From positions 1-57,102 of the forward strand of contig NZ_WBWA01000032.1 in assembly GCF_008932295.1 (NCBI RefSeq): DNA of 57,102 nt, in the 5' to 3' direction. The notes under the pieces are model-generated. The model was not told the DNA's origin. It ran no database searches and saw only the letters and a program-made list of their open reading frames with translations. Position numbers and translations under genes: made by a program. The DNA comes from Brucella tritici. Its GTDB lineage: Bacteria; Pseudomonadota; Alphaproteobacteria; Rhizobiales; Rhizobiaceae. This document shows positions 1 to 8,921 of this stretch, piece after piece. Positions within the stretch are counted from its first letter, which is position 1. Each line of letters opens with the position of its first letter.

Positions 1-130
1 GGCGAATATCTGTCCTTCGACGGGAAAGATTTACCGATCGGACCAAGTGCCGATCAAAACGCAACAGAACCCAGGGAAAAGCCACGCAAATCATGCGTTT
101 TTGCCCTTGAGTTCTTTCATTGGAGCATTC
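1..130. other. Upstream region of the RcnB-like gene
   Basis: No gene is supported here. An in-frame ATG at 47 would extend the following gene, but the added residues look like leader DNA and the signal peptide begins at 131. Confidence 0.4.
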
Positions 131-478
131 ATGTTCAAAAAAGCAGTCTTAGCCGCAATCGCAATGACCTTCGTTACTGCTCCAATGGTGCAGGCCCGTG
201 ATTACCACCACAGCAACCCTGCCCCGCATCGCTACGAGCCGCAGCGCCCGCATCATGGCAAGGATTTCTACCGCCATGATCGCCGCGACCACGGACGCCA
301 CCAGTGGTCGAAGGGTCAGCGTTACAGCGATTGGCGTCGCCATCAGGAAATCCGCGACTACAAGCGCTATGGCCTCCGCCGCCCACGTCCGGGGCAGCAT
401 TGGGTCAAGGTCGATAATCAGTACCTTCTCATTGCCGGCGCCACCGGATTGATCGCAGGCATTCTTGCTGCTCAATAG
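131..478 (+). CDS. RcnB family periplasmic protein
   Basis: This is a 115-residue protein. Residues 1-20 form a signal peptide (MFKKAVLAAIAMTF, cleavage near VQA-RD), followed by a very His/Arg/Tyr-rich middle and the RcnB-type C-terminal block RRPRPGQHWVKVDNQYLLI, then a short hydrophobic tail. The family is periplasmic, and its founding member affects nickel/cobalt homeostasis in E. coli, but many rhizobial paralogues have no known role. I chose the ATG at 131 over the one at 47 because it starts the signal peptide directly. A strong terminator follows. The family call is good; a metal role is only inferred. Confidence 0.75.
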   Translation: MFKKAVLAAIAMTFVTAPMVQARDYHHSNPAPHRYEPQRPHHGKDFYRHDRRDHGRHQWSKGQRYSDWRRHQEIRDYKRYGLRRPRPGQHWVKVDNQYLLIAGATGLIAGILAAQ

Positions 479-490
479 GACAAGCACTTG

Positions 491-520
491 AAAGGCGGGC
501 GTTTGCCCGCCTTTTCTCTT
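491..520 (+). terminator. Rho-independent terminator after the RcnB-like gene
   Basis: GGCGGGC and GCCCGCC form a perfect stem with a 4-nt loop, and the stem is followed by TTTTCTCTTT. Confidence 0.85.
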
Positions 521-601
521 TATGTTGCCGCCCACCCAGATGGTTATAATTCGCCGCTAACAGTATGCGCTCTGTTGTATTACCACGGGGCTCGCGAGCA
601 C

Positions 602-919
602 CTAAGCCAAGCCGCGGCGCTCTGCTTCATCAAGAAGAGCCGACGTGCCGTTGACCTGCGAAAGACGTTCATCAAACGGCGCGCGCCGCGGATAGGCCTG
701 ATCTCGTGCGTTGATCTGCAAACCACCAAGCAGAAGATCGACCATCTGATTTGCTTACCGCTTCCAGTTTTTACTGGGCCTGACGTGTGCCAGGCCAAAA
801 AGCGCGCGAAGCAAATCGTGCGGCTTGATGTCGTCACGAAACACGCCGGTCTCCACCCCACGCAAGATCAATCGATTGATTCGTGGCAACCAAGGGCGAA
901 CCGGGATTTTCCAGGACAT
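602..919 (-). pseudogene. Remnant of a TetR/AcrR-type regulator, C-terminal part
   Basis: On the minus strand one frame stays open over about 105 codons except for a single in-frame TAA near 762. It reads RINRLILRGVETGVFRDD, then DLLRALFGLAHVRP, and after the stop QMVDLLLGGLQ. This is the pattern of a TetR C-terminal ligand/dimerisation domain. No helix-turn-helix part is found upstream. The frame runs up to the IS66 insertion at 972, but joining the two IS flanks does not restore an N-terminal half. I read it as a decayed gene fragment; family assignment is by pattern only. Confidence 0.5.
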
Positions 920-971
920 TGTGTCTCGGAAGGGGATCGCATATTTAATGTCAGACCCAATTTAATCGAAC

Positions 972-993
972 GTGAGCGCAACGAATAGCCCAC
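972..993 (+). repeat. IS66 terminal inverted repeat, left
   Basis: It starts GTGAGCGCAACGAATAG, pairs with 4050-4071 and abuts the AATCGAAC duplication at 964-971. Confidence 0.9.
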
Positions 994-1031
994 GTCTTTC
1001 GTGATTGACGGAATGGGTTTCCGGCTGGCAG

Positions 1032-1595
1032 TCAAAACTTTTGCTTTGCCCGCTTCGGCATAAAATAGGTTCGGACATTGACGAGTGCTTCAGCGACGTC
1101 GGCGGCATCCTGGCGGGTGGCTTTGCGTTTTGTCTCGCCGAGCTTGCGAATTGGCGCAATGATATCGCCAGTGACGGCATGACCGCGAAGCACCGGCTGC
1201 CAAAGTCTCGGCGCGTATCCTGTTGCCAGCAAAAAGCAGAGGTCCCAATCGAACGGATCAAAGGTTTGGTCATCGATCCTGGTGAACCTGGGCCGGTGGT
1301 CTTTCGGGGTTTCGGAAAGGCTCGCCGAGATACGGTTATATTCCGCAACGATCGTCTGCACGGCCCGATGTTCGGTTGTTTCCATCGGCAGGTTCAGGGC
1401 GTCCGGGCCGGTCAGTTCCGGGATCCATTTGCGTGGGTCGATGAACTTTGGGCCAATGATCAGAGCCGTAAGATAACCATCGAGACCGCTCATTGACCAG
1501 ATTGGCGATGCCGGACGGCGTCCCCTGATAAAGGCTTCGAACGCCGCGTCATCGAGCTTCGGTCGAGCCGTCGTCCCTTGGCTGTTGTGCGTCAT
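1032..1595 (-). CDS. UPF0149/YecA-like passenger protein of the IS66 element
   Basis: This 187-residue protein resembles the UPF0149 (YecA/YgfB) family, with the typical MSGLDGYLTALIIGP start region (residues about 35-49) and FDPFDWDLCFLLATGYA further on. The biochemical role of these proteins is unknown. Its start overlaps the tnpC stop by 4 bp (1592-1595), and its stop lies about 40 bp inside the left inverted repeat, so it is part of the transposon rather than of the chromosome. It lacks the C-terminal SEC-C metal motif seen in some family members. Confidence 0.7.
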   Translation of the reverse strand: MTHNSQGTTARPKLDDAAFEAFIRGRRPASPIWSMSGLDGYLTALIIGPKFIDPRKWIPELTGPDALNLPMETTEHRAVQTIVAEYNRISASLSETPKDHRPRFTRIDDQTFDPFDWDLCFLLATGYAPRLWQPVLRGHAVTGDIIAPIRKLGETKRKATRQDAADVAEALVNVRTYFMPKRAKQKF

Positions 1596-3199
1596 GCCGC
1601 CCGTCGCTCCTGCTGCGTCATCGCCTCACGCTCAGCCTTCCAGGTCCACGGCAGGAGGCTTTCCATTTCGCTGGCTTTCACTTTGCCGGAGATGATGCGC
1701 TCCAGCACATCGGCAAGCCAGACCTCGGGGTCCACGCTGTTAAGTTTTGCCGTGTTGACGAGCGATGCGAGGACAGCGAAAGTCTTTCCACCCCGCTCGT
1801 TGCCCACGAACAACGAATTCTTCCTCGTCAGGGCCACGGATTTCATTGAACGCTCGACCACATTGGAGTCGACCTCGACCCGGCCATCATCAAGGCAGGC
1901 TGTCAACCCGCTCCAATGGTTGAGCGTGTAGCTGACGGCCTTGCCAAGCGCCGATTTCGCCGACACCTCGTCGCGCAGTTCGGTGAGGTGGGCTTTCAGC
2001 TCTCTCATGACTGGAGCTGCCTCACGACGTCTCGCGACGAGCCGGGTATCGGCGCTTTCGCCGCGCAGTTTTGCTTCGATCCGATAGATTTCCGCAATCT
2101 TGGCAAGGATCGACAAAGCCTCCGAAGAACCCGTCAGCTTGACGACATCAACGAACTTGCGCCGGGCATGGGCAAGGCAGAAGGCTAGCCGCATGGGTGC
2201 GACATTGCTCTTGCCCCGACGTTTGACCATGGTTTTATAGGCTTGGTATCCATCGACTTGAAGCACGCCGGTAAACGACGACAATTGTCCCTCGATCTCG
2301 CGGGCGCTGCGGCTTTCGGCAAAGATATAGGCCACGGCCGGCGGTGCCGGACCATTCCAGGGACTGTCATCAACCGCCTGCGCCCATAACTGGCAGATCT
2401 TGGTTCGTTTGCGCCCCGGCTCGAGCCGCGGCAACGGCGTCTCGTCACAGAACACTCTCGGCTGCGAGCGGATAAAGGCGGTAAGCGCGTCATAGAGAAG
2501 CTCCAGCCACCAGGCGACCCGCATCACCCAGGCGCCAAGCGTGCCGCGATCGATGATGACACCGCAGGAGGCCAGCATTTGCGCCTGACGATTGAGCGGG
2601 AGATGCCAGGCAAACTTCGAAACAGCGACATGCGCGGCAAACGCCGTGGTCACCATGCCACCGTCCATCACCCGCGCCGGTGCAGGTGCTTGCACGATGG
2701 CACTCTCACAGGCCCGGCATGCATAGCGCGGCCGGATCGTCCGTTTGACCCGGACAACAGCAGGTACGATGTCGAGCGCCTCGCTGACGTCCGTACCGAT
2801 GCAATGCAGTTCGAACGAACAGCAGGGGCAAATCTTGCTCTCCGGCTCAATGATCTCTTCATAGCGCGGAAGATGCCTGGGCAAGCGGCCGATATTGCGG
2901 GCAGGCGATCGCCGTGCCTGTATTTTGTTTTCACCGGCCGGCGCGGCATCGTCATTGGCTGCAACGGGAATATCGCTTAGATCGCCCAGGTCGAGCGTTG
3001 CCTGGGCCGGATCGATGATCGTCATCTTCTCCGAATTCGTCCCGAAGAGCTGGCGCTCAAGGAAGACAATACGCGCTTTGAGGTCGGCATTCTCTTCGTC
3101 GAGCGAGAGAATGATCCGGGTCAATTGCGCAGCATCCTGAGGCAAGGGATCGGGTCGAAGCAGCATGACTGACCCTACCATATGAGCCTGAATCTTCAA
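1592..3199 (-). CDS. tnpC: IS66 family transposase
   Basis: This 535-residue DDE transposase has a coiled N-terminal region, then a Cys zinc-finger (CPCCSFELHCIGTDVSEALD, about residues 122-141). The catalytic domain shows the acid residues in VFCDETPLPRLEPG, LQVDGYQAY and RVEVDSNVVERSMK (with Glu in NVVERS), followed by the conserved SLFVGNERGG. It ends with the family C-terminal tail. Length and motif order match full-length IS66 transposases and no frameshift is visible. It is translated after tnpB with a 15-bp gap. Confidence 0.95.
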   Translation of the reverse strand: MKIQAHMVGSVMLLRPDPLPQDAAQLTRIILSLDEENADLKARIVFLERQLFGTNSEKMTIIDPAQATLDLGDLSDIPVAANDDAAPAGENKIQARRSPARNIGRLPRHLPRYEEIIEPESKICPCCSFELHCIGTDVSEALDIVPAVVRVKRTIRPRYACRACESAIVQAPAPARVMDGGMVTTAFAAHVAVSKFAWHLPLNRQAQMLASCGVIIDRGTLGAWVMRVAWWLELLYDALTAFIRSQPRVFCDETPLPRLEPGRKRTKICQLWAQAVDDSPWNGPAPPAVAYIFAESRSAREIEGQLSSFTGVLQVDGYQAYKTMVKRRGKSNVAPMRLAFCLAHARRKFVDVVKLTGSSEALSILAKIAEIYRIEAKLRGESADTRLVARRREAAPVMRELKAHLTELRDEVSAKSALGKAVSYTLNHWSGLTACLDDGRVEVDSNVVERSMKSVALTRKNSLFVGNERGGKTFAVLASLVNTAKLNSVDPEVWLADVLERIISGKVKASEMESLLPWTWKAEREAMTQQERRAA

Positions 3200-3214
3200 G
3201 CAAAACCAATAGGA

Positions 3215-3571
3215 TCAGCCTACTTTTGAGGGTCGTCTCACCGCGTTTCGCTTGACCCGTGTCCAGTCAATGCCCGCCAGTAAAAGCGAGAACTCCTGGG
3301 CACTCATCTGCATCGCACCATCGCGGATCGGGGGCCAAACAAACTTTCCGCTTTCCAACCACTTTGTCGCCAGGATCATGCCTGACCCATCCCAGTAAAT
3401 GCAGCGAAGTCGATCCAGACGCTTGGCGCGGAACACGAACACGTCGCCACAATAGGGATCGGCCGCAAGCGCTGACGCCACCAAAGCCACAAGACCATTC
3501 ATACCGCGCCGGAAGTCGACCGGTTGCGTCGCCACCATGATCTTCACGCCACTCGGCGAAACTCCGATCAC
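3215..3571 (-). CDS. tnpB: IS66 accessory protein TnpB
   Basis: The 118-residue protein carries the family core: QPVDFRRGMNGL (residues about 17-28), then VFVFRAKRLDRLRCIYWDGSG and the LESGKFVWPP block. TnpB is required with TnpA and TnpC for IS66-type transposition, but its molecular role is unclear. Its start overlaps the tnpA stop by 4 bp, as expected for translational coupling in these elements. Confidence 0.93.
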   Translation of the reverse strand: MIGVSPSGVKIMVATQPVDFRRGMNGLVALVASALAADPYCGDVFVFRAKRLDRLRCIYWDGSGMILATKWLESGKFVWPPIRDGAMQMSAQEFSLLLAGIDWTRVKRNAVRRPSKVG

Positions 3572-3990
3572 CGGCGACCTCGCAAGGCTGCCACCATCGC
3601 TTGCGCCAGTTCAGGTGCTACCGGGCCCATAACCGTCATGCGCGCGCCAGCAATCTCGATCTCAATTCGACCCGCGGCAAAGTGGGCGACATCTGACGGC
3701 AAGCCTGGGGGCGACGTTCGATCGCCAACCACCGTCACCGGCACGAACATCGCCTGCTGCGCACTGGACCTCGCAGATCGTTGAGAGGTCAGCCCAGCGT
3801 CCCGGCGCCGGGCAACGGCCGAGATGTTAACATCAGGTTCCGCGCTTTCCGCTAGGATCCGTGCCTTCTCCTCGTCAGTCCAATTTCGCCGCTGCCGGCG
3901 GCCGGTAATCACCTCGATCCGACGATATTTTCCCTCATGCCTGGCTTCATCCATGTCTTCAAGCATGGCATCAGCGCGATCTCCAATCAT
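3568..3990 (-). CDS. tnpA: IS66 accessory protein TnpA (possibly locally altered)
   Basis: The 140-residue protein has the TnpA opening RRIEVITGRRQRRNWTDEEK and the helix NISAVARRRDAG, which is the first part of its helix-turn-helix. The next stretch (SQRSARSSAQQ) lacks the usual tryptophan-containing recognition helix, while the downstream family block (MFVPVTV, then IEIEIAGARMTV) is back in register. A short pair of compensating indels would explain this but was not proven. If real, this copy's TnpA may bind DNA poorly. Confidence 0.8.
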   Translation of the reverse strand: MIGDRADAMLEDMDEARHEGKYRRIEVITGRRQRRNWTDEEKARILAESAEPDVNISAVARRRDAGLTSQRSARSSAQQAMFVPVTVVGDRTSPPGLPSDVAHFAAGRIEIEIAGARMTVMGPVAPELAQAMVAALRGRR

Positions 3991-4049
3991 CCCGGTCCGC
4001 TCCTATCAATGAAGGAGCTTATCTCGCGGCATCATTCACAAAAGAAAAG

Positions 4050-4071
4050 GTGGGGTGTTCGTCGCGCTCAC
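4050..4071 (-). repeat. IS66 terminal inverted repeat, right
   Basis: On the minus strand it starts GTGAGCGCGACGAACAC. It matches the left repeat at 19 of 22 positions and is followed by AATCGAAC at 4072-4079. Confidence 0.9.
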
Positions 4072-4246
4072 AATCGAACGATGCCGCAGGAACTTTAGGG
4101 AGTTTTGAGGAATAAAGCTCGCGCCGTCGCGCAACAGGTTTGTCCTAGCTACGGCAACACAGTTGCTAGGCTGTTGCTAGGCAAAAAATGCAAACAACCG
4201 CACAATCTATTCGGTCAAAATTTACAAGCAATTTCAAGGAGATAAG

Positions 4247-4322
<76 letters not shown>

Positions 4323-4597
4323 GACTGCTTCGCCAAGTGTCTGGCCAGTCGCTGTGAGAGCCGTTTAGGCAATTCGCGCGACAAGCGCAAGTGCAAAAAT
4401 CAGCATTCGGCTTCTTTCTTATGTTTTTCTACAGCCCCTTCCGTGTCTTCACCAACGGATAAGCCGACAAGAGAATAGCCAACCGAAAAACGCCGTGAAA
4501 AGATCCAGCGCGATCGGCAATCTGGCGCCAACAATGTCACGAAAAGCAACTGAACTGGATTGTAGGGGCGGCGAGTATCACGCCGCCGCCTGAATAA
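4323..4597. other. Intergenic region between tRNA-Val and the kinase gene
   Basis: It must contain the tRNA-Val promoter, but no confident hexamers were picked out. A hairpin just after the kinase stop codon (GGCGGCG 4567-4573 with CGCCGCC 4581-4587) may end the minus-strand operon, although no T-run follows it. Confidence 0.4.
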
Positions 4598-5521
4598 TTA
4601 TCCGGCCAAGCGGTCGGGGGCACGGAGGATGGATGCGCCACCTGCTGCCTGTACGGCGAGGCTTCCATATTCGATACCGGCTGCAAGCGCCCGATAGGCA
4701 TCGTGACCTTCTAGCCATGCATCGATGAAACCGGCATTGAAAGCATCGCCTGCCCCGGTCGTATCAATCACCGGCACGTCCTTTGCCGCCATATGAAGAT
4801 CCGCATCAGCCGTGCGCAGCCACGCCCCTTCTCCACCGCCTTTGAGAGCCACAACTGGAAAATGCTTCGCAAGCGCATCAAGCGCCTTCGCCGGATCATC
4901 ATGGCCTGTGATAGCCTGCGCTTCCTCGCGATTGGGCAAGAATATATCAATGCCTTCGCAGGCAGCGAGCAGGCTGGGGTCGTAGATCAGCGTTTCATCC
5001 CAGCTCGGGTCGAGCGAGACGAAAAGTCCTGCCGCCTTTGCCTGCTGGACGAGATCAGGGATTTCATGCAGCGTTGCGAATTCAGCGATGTGCAGATGCC
5101 CCGCATCCTTCCATTGCAACGCGGCTTCGAGCGTCGAGGGAAGTGCTGAACCGGAGCGGCGCGACAAGAATGCGCGATCACTGCCAATCACACTTGCCAC
5201 CGTCACCTGTGGCCCAGCATCGTCGGCCCGCTCCAGAAAGCGTAGATCGACACCGTCGATCTTCAAGTCCGGTTCAAGCCCGCGCGACAATCCATCGAAG
5301 CCGAGACGTGCGACCAGCGCCACCGCCCTGCCCGCATGGGCAAGATGGGCGGCAGAGATGAAGGCCCCGCCACCTGCCGCCATCTTCATGTTCTCGGCAA
5401 AAACCTCGCGTCCGGGCTGTGGCAGCGATTGCAGCCCGGTAAAGATGAGGTCACAGTAAATCCGCCCGATACTGAGGACGGCCGGAGACTTGAATTGCCG
5501 TTTGAATTGTTGCGGCATCAT
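4598..5521 (-). CDS. PfkB family carbohydrate kinase
   Basis: This 307-residue ribokinase-type sugar kinase has an N-terminal block with GGGAFISAAHLAHAG (glycine-rich substrate site, about residues 50-64). The C-terminal signature is DTTGAGDAFNAGFIDA (about residues 254-269), whose Asp in GAGD is the catalytic base in this family. It is the last gene of the leftward operon, and its start overlaps the ABC ATPase stop by 4 bp. It presumably phosphorylates the sugar released from the imported compound. The exact sugar cannot be read from sequence. Confidence 0.9.
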   Translation of the reverse strand: MMPQQFKRQFKSPAVLSIGRIYCDLIFTGLQSLPQPGREVFAENMKMAAGGGAFISAAHLAHAGRAVALVARLGFDGLSRGLEPDLKIDGVDLRFLERADDAGPQVTVASVIGSDRAFLSRRSGSALPSTLEAALQWKDAGHLHIAEFATLHEIPDLVQQAKAAGLFVSLDPSWDETLIYDPSLLAACEGIDIFLPNREEAQAITGHDDPAKALDALAKHFPVVALKGGGEGAWLRTADADLHMAAKDVPVIDTTGAGDAFNAGFIDAWLEGHDAYRALAAGIEYGSLAVQAAGGASILRAPDRLAG

Positions 5522-6552
5522 AGGCGGCCCAGACTTTTCTCGGTCCTGGCATCGAAGAGATAAAGGCTTCCAGCAGGCGCCGACACGGAAAGCGTCCCGC
5601 CCGTTGTGGGAATGACCTTGCCAGGAGCCGTTGCAATCACCGATACGCCATTGACATCCAGATGGACCAGCGTTTCCGCACCGAGCGGCTCTACCGCGGT
5701 CACAGTACCGGTGAGCGAAAAGCCACCGGATGTACCTTCTTCGACTTTCAGGTCGTGCGGACGAACGCCGACCAGAATATCCCCGTCGGGCGCAAGTTCC
5801 ACACCAGATCCATTGCGGCGCCCCGCAATCAGGTTCATTGATGGACTGCCAATGAAGCGTGCCGTGAACACGTCCGTCGGATTCTCATAAAGCTCGGTCG
5901 GTGTTCCGGTCTGAAGAATGCGGCCGTCACGCATGACGACGATACGGTCGGCCATGGTCATGGCTTCAACCTGGTCATGTGTCACGTAAACGGTCGTCGT
6001 CTTGAGACGCTGATGCAAGCGCTTGATTTCGATACGCATCTGCGCGCGAAGCTGAGCATCGAGGTTCGACAGCGGCTCATCGAAAAGGAAGGCCGACGGA
6101 TTGCGCACCATGGCGCGGCCGATGGCGACGCGCTGGCGCTGTCCACCGGACAATGCTGCCGGTCGACGGTCGAGATAAGGTTCCAGCCCGAGCGCCTTGC
6201 CGGCTTCTTCGATGCGCTTGTCCTTCTCGGCTTTCGACAGTTTCGACGTGTAAAGCCCAAAGCCGATATTCTGACGCACGGTCATATGCGGATAAATCGC
6301 ATAGTTCTGGAACACCATGGCGATGTTGCGCTGCTTCGGATCACGTTCGTTGACGACCTCGCCACCGATCTTCAGGTGACCGCCAGAAATATCCTCAAGC
6401 CCGGCGATCATGCGCAAGGTCGTGGACTTGCCACAGCCGGAGGGACCGACAAAAACGACGAACTCGCCGTCCTTGATCTGGAGATCGATTGCCCGGACCG
6501 CCTCGACCTTGCCATAACGCTTGACCAGCTTTTCAAGTTCGATGGTTGCCAT
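5518..6552 (-). CDS. ABC transporter ATP-binding protein, CUT1 sugar type
   Basis: This is a 344-residue UgpC/MalK-type ATPase. Walker A is GPSGCGKST, the Q-loop is in NIAMVFQNYAIYPHM, the signature is LSGGQRQRVAIGRAMVRNP and Walker B is AFLFDEPLSNLDA; a TOBE-like C-terminal region contains LVGVRPHDL. It should energise the two permeases of the same operon (8070-9874). Its ATG shares a base with the stop of the lyase gene upstream. The substrate class, sugars or sugar conjugates, follows from the CUT1 family. Confidence 0.93.
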   Translation of the reverse strand: MATIELEKLVKRYGKVEAVRAIDLQIKDGEFVVFVGPSGCGKSTTLRMIAGLEDISGGHLKIGGEVVNERDPKQRNIAMVFQNYAIYPHMTVRQNIGFGLYTSKLSKAEKDKRIEEAGKALGLEPYLDRRPAALSGGQRQRVAIGRAMVRNPSAFLFDEPLSNLDAQLRAQMRIEIKRLHQRLKTTTVYVTHDQVEAMTMADRIVVMRDGRILQTGTPTELYENPTDVFTARFIGSPSMNLIAGRRNGSGVELAPDGDILVGVRPHDLKVEEGTSGGFSLTGTVTAVEPLGAETLVHLDVNGVSVIATAPGKVIPTTGGTLSVSAPAGSLYLFDARTEKSLGRL

Positions 6553-8066
6553 CAGCGTGCCTCCACAAGTGCACTGAATTTTTCATTGAGTTCGCGGGCA
6601 GCCTTTGCTTCGGCGGCTGCATGGTCGAAAGCAACTGCCTTGAAGCGATCAGCTTCCGCCTTATGTCGTGCAAGTGCTGCATTCATCGCTGTCGGTGCCG
6701 GACCGCCAAGACGGTCACGCACAGCCACGAAATGTTGCGGTGAGACCAGTTCCTCGAACTTTTCTCGCCCGAAGGATGGCTCGCGCCCGGCGGACTCGCG
6801 GAAAGCGTCAAGGAAAGGTTCAAACCCATCCTTCTCCAGACCGCCGCCCATGGCGACGACAGCGCGCGCAACCCTGGCCGCGATTTCATGCGCCTGCCGG
6901 AACGAAAGACCTTCGATGCGCACCAGCGAATCCGCCAGTTCGGTGATCGTGATGCAGGAGCGGCGGATATTTTCCGCCACACGGGCCGGATCGATACGGA
7001 TCGCGCCGATGAATGCGGCCAAAAGATCGAGCACGCGACCGGCGGATGCGAATGCCTCATAACCCATCGCTTGAGTTTCGCCCTCACTGTCATTCATGTC
7101 GGTGAACGGCGTATTATGCATCACGTCCAGAACGGTGCGGGCACGGCCCATGGTCTGGCTTGCCAGGTGGCGCATATGTTCGATTGGAACCGGATTGCGC
7201 TTCTGTGGCATGATCGACGATATCTGCACGAAGGCATTCGGCACGTAAATCTGGCCGACCTCGAAACTGGTCCAGAACTGGAAGTCCTGGATGAGGCGTC
7301 CCAGATGCACGAACAGCAACTCCAGCGCCGAATAGGTCGAGGTGATGTAATCCACCGCCGCAATGCAGCTATAGGAATTGGATAAGGGGGCAGCAAAGCC
7401 CAACAGGCTTGCCACTCGTGCGCGATCGATCGGGAAGCCCGAGGTGGTGATGGCCGCCGCCCCCATGGGTGACAGGTTGACGATGGCACGCGCGGCTTCC
7501 ATCCGTTCCATATCCCGGATAAGAACCTCGATTGCCGCCGAAAGATAGTGACCGAAGGTCGATGGCTGCGCAGGCTGACCATGCGTATAGGCGACGATCA
7601 ACGTTTCCTTTTCACGCTCGGCGGCCGCAATCATCGCATCAAGCACATTGCGCGCCTGCGTCATCAGCGTATCGATACGATCCTTGAGACCAAGCTTGAA
7701 CAGCGTGTGGTCAATATCGTTGCGTGAGCGCGCCGTGTGAAGGCGACCGGCAGTGTCGGCCCCGATACGCGCCTTCAGCTCCTTCTCGATGAGGAAGAAA
7801 AAGTCTTCCACTTCACCCGTATAGGTGAGTTTCGAAGGATCGATTTCCTTGTCGATGGCTTCCAGCGCACCCGCAATGGCTGCGGCCTGTGCGCGATCGA
7901 GAATGCCGGTTTCGGTCAGCATAACGAGATGGGCGCGGTCGATGCGGCGGAAGCCGTCGACGTGATGGGTCTTGGCGCCGTCAAAAAGCGGGCGAAGCAC
8001 GGTTTCCTTGTAAACCGGATCGGGGAAGACGCTTTTATCGGACAGCCGTGGATCGAGATCGGACAT
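6552..8066 (-). CDS. Argininosuccinate lyase-like C-N lyase
   Basis: The 504-residue protein belongs to the fumarase/aspartase/argininosuccinate lyase superfamily. It shows LHTARSRNDID (residues about 108-118), the catalytic region YTHGQPAQPSTFGHY, and the signature loop SSIMPQKRNPVPIEHMR, where housekeeping ArgH normally has GSSIMPQKKNP. It lies inside a sugar ABC operon, 3 bp from a permease stop, rather than with arginine genes. Family enzymes split N-substituted aspartates into fumarate and an amine, and some relatives act on non-arginine substrates. I infer a catabolic lyase acting on the imported compound; a second true argH is not ruled out. Confidence 0.8.
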   Translation of the reverse strand: MSDLDPRLSDKSVFPDPVYKETVLRPLFDGAKTHHVDGFRRIDRAHLVMLTETGILDRAQAAAIAGALEAIDKEIDPSKLTYTGEVEDFFFLIEKELKARIGADTAGRLHTARSRNDIDHTLFKLGLKDRIDTLMTQARNVLDAMIAAAEREKETLIVAYTHGQPAQPSTFGHYLSAAIEVLIRDMERMEAARAIVNLSPMGAAAITTSGFPIDRARVASLLGFAAPLSNSYSCIAAVDYITSTYSALELLFVHLGRLIQDFQFWTSFEVGQIYVPNAFVQISSIMPQKRNPVPIEHMRHLASQTMGRARTVLDVMHNTPFTDMNDSEGETQAMGYEAFASAGRVLDLLAAFIGAIRIDPARVAENIRRSCITITELADSLVRIEGLSFRQAHEIAARVARAVVAMGGGLEKDGFEPFLDAFRESAGREPSFGREKFEELVSPQHFVAVRDRLGGPAPTAMNAALARHKAEADRFKAVAFDHAAAEAKAARELNEKFSALVEAR

Positions 8067-8069
8067 GGT

Positions 8070-8921
8070 TCAACCCTTGAGGCCAGCAAGCATGACACCG
8101 CGCACGATGTAACGCTGGAGAAGAAGAAAGACGACGAGCGTGGGAAGCGTGGCAATTGCCGCGCCGGTCATAATCATTTCCCACTGGATGGACTGCTCGA
8201 CGGCGAAGCTCGAAAGCCCGACCGGCAGCGTGTAAAGCTCCGGGCTGGTCGCAACGATCAACGGCCAGAAGAATGCGGTCCAGTTACCGAGGAAGGTGAA
8301 GATCGCTAGCGCCGAGAGTGCTGGCGTCACCAGCGGCATGGCAACTTTCCACCAGATCTGGAATTCGTTGAGACCGTCGACGCGGGCGGCTTCCAGAAAG
8401 TCGTTGGGAACGCCTTCGAAGAACTGCTTCATGAGGAACGTGCCGAAGGCCGTCATCATGCCGGGGAACATGATGCCCCAGTAGCTGTCCAGCCAGCCGA
8501 GCTTGCTCGACATCAGATACCACGGGATTACCAGCATTTCTGTGGGGATCATCAGCGTGGACAGAATGGCGAGAAAGATGAAGTAGCGCCCGCGGAACTG
8601 AAATTTCGCCAGCGTATAGCCGACGAGACTGTCGAAGAAGACGTTCGACAGCGTGACCACGACCGCAACGATCATGGAATTCAGGAACCAGCGCAGGAAG
8701 CGCCCATCGGCAAGAATGGTGACATAGTTCTGCAATGTCGGCTCTGCAGGGATCAGGCGCAGGTCGTAGACCTGCCCCGCTGTCTTGAGCGAGGTGGAGA
8801 ACATGAAAGCCAGCGGCGTGACCATGATGAGGCCACCGATGAGCAGCAGCGTCCATGTCACGATGCGACCGGGCCGCAGGTTCTGGAAAGGGAGCGGTTT
8901 GTTTTGAACGGACGCTGTCAT
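8070..8921 (-). CDS. Carbohydrate ABC transporter permease, MalG-like
   Basis: This inner-membrane permease has about six membrane segments. The EAA loop EAARVDGLNEFQIWWKVAMP lies about two-thirds along and is the site that contacts the ATPase. An in-frame extension to 9206 exists but is not protein-like. The ATG at 8921 begins MTASVQNKP and overlaps the preceding permease stop by 4 bp (ATGA), the usual coupling for such pairs. It works with the permease at 8918-9874. Confidence 0.93.
   Translation of the reverse strand: MTASVQNKPLPFQNLRPGRIVTWTLLLIGGLIMVTPLAFMFSTSLKTAGQVYDLRLIPAEPTLQNYVTILADGRFLRWFLNSMIVAVVVTLSNVFFDSLVGYTLAKFQFRGRYFIFLAILSTLMIPTEMLVIPWYLMSSKLGWLDSYWGIMFPGMMTAFGTFLMKQFFEGVPNDFLEAARVDGLNEFQIWWKVAMPLVTPALSALAIFTFLGNWTAFFWPLIVATSPELYTLPVGLSSFAVEQSIQWEMIMTGAAIATLPTLVVFLLLQRYIVRGVMLAGLKG

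Larger units (their letters stand above)
972..4071 (-). mobile_element. Complete IS66-family element with UPF0149 passenger
   Basis: The ends are 22-bp inverted repeats at 972-993 and 4050-4071 that match at 19 of 22 positions (consensus GTGAGCGCRACGAAYASCCCAC). They are flanked by a perfect 8-bp direct repeat AATCGAAC at 964-971 and 4072-4079, the duplication size known for IS66. Inside, all on the minus strand, are tnpA, tnpB, tnpC and a UPF0149 gene with overlapping or near-overlapping ends. The perfect target duplication suggests a fairly recent insertion. Confidence 0.95.

Noticed and set aside
488..988. Plus-strand open frame of 166 codons
   Set aside because: It overlaps the terminator and the TetR-like remnant on the other strand and crosses the IS66 left end; composition is not protein-like.
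5977..7062. Plus-strand open frame of 361 codons
   Set aside because: It is the antisense shadow of the ABC ATPase and lyase genes, which have full motifs on the other strand.
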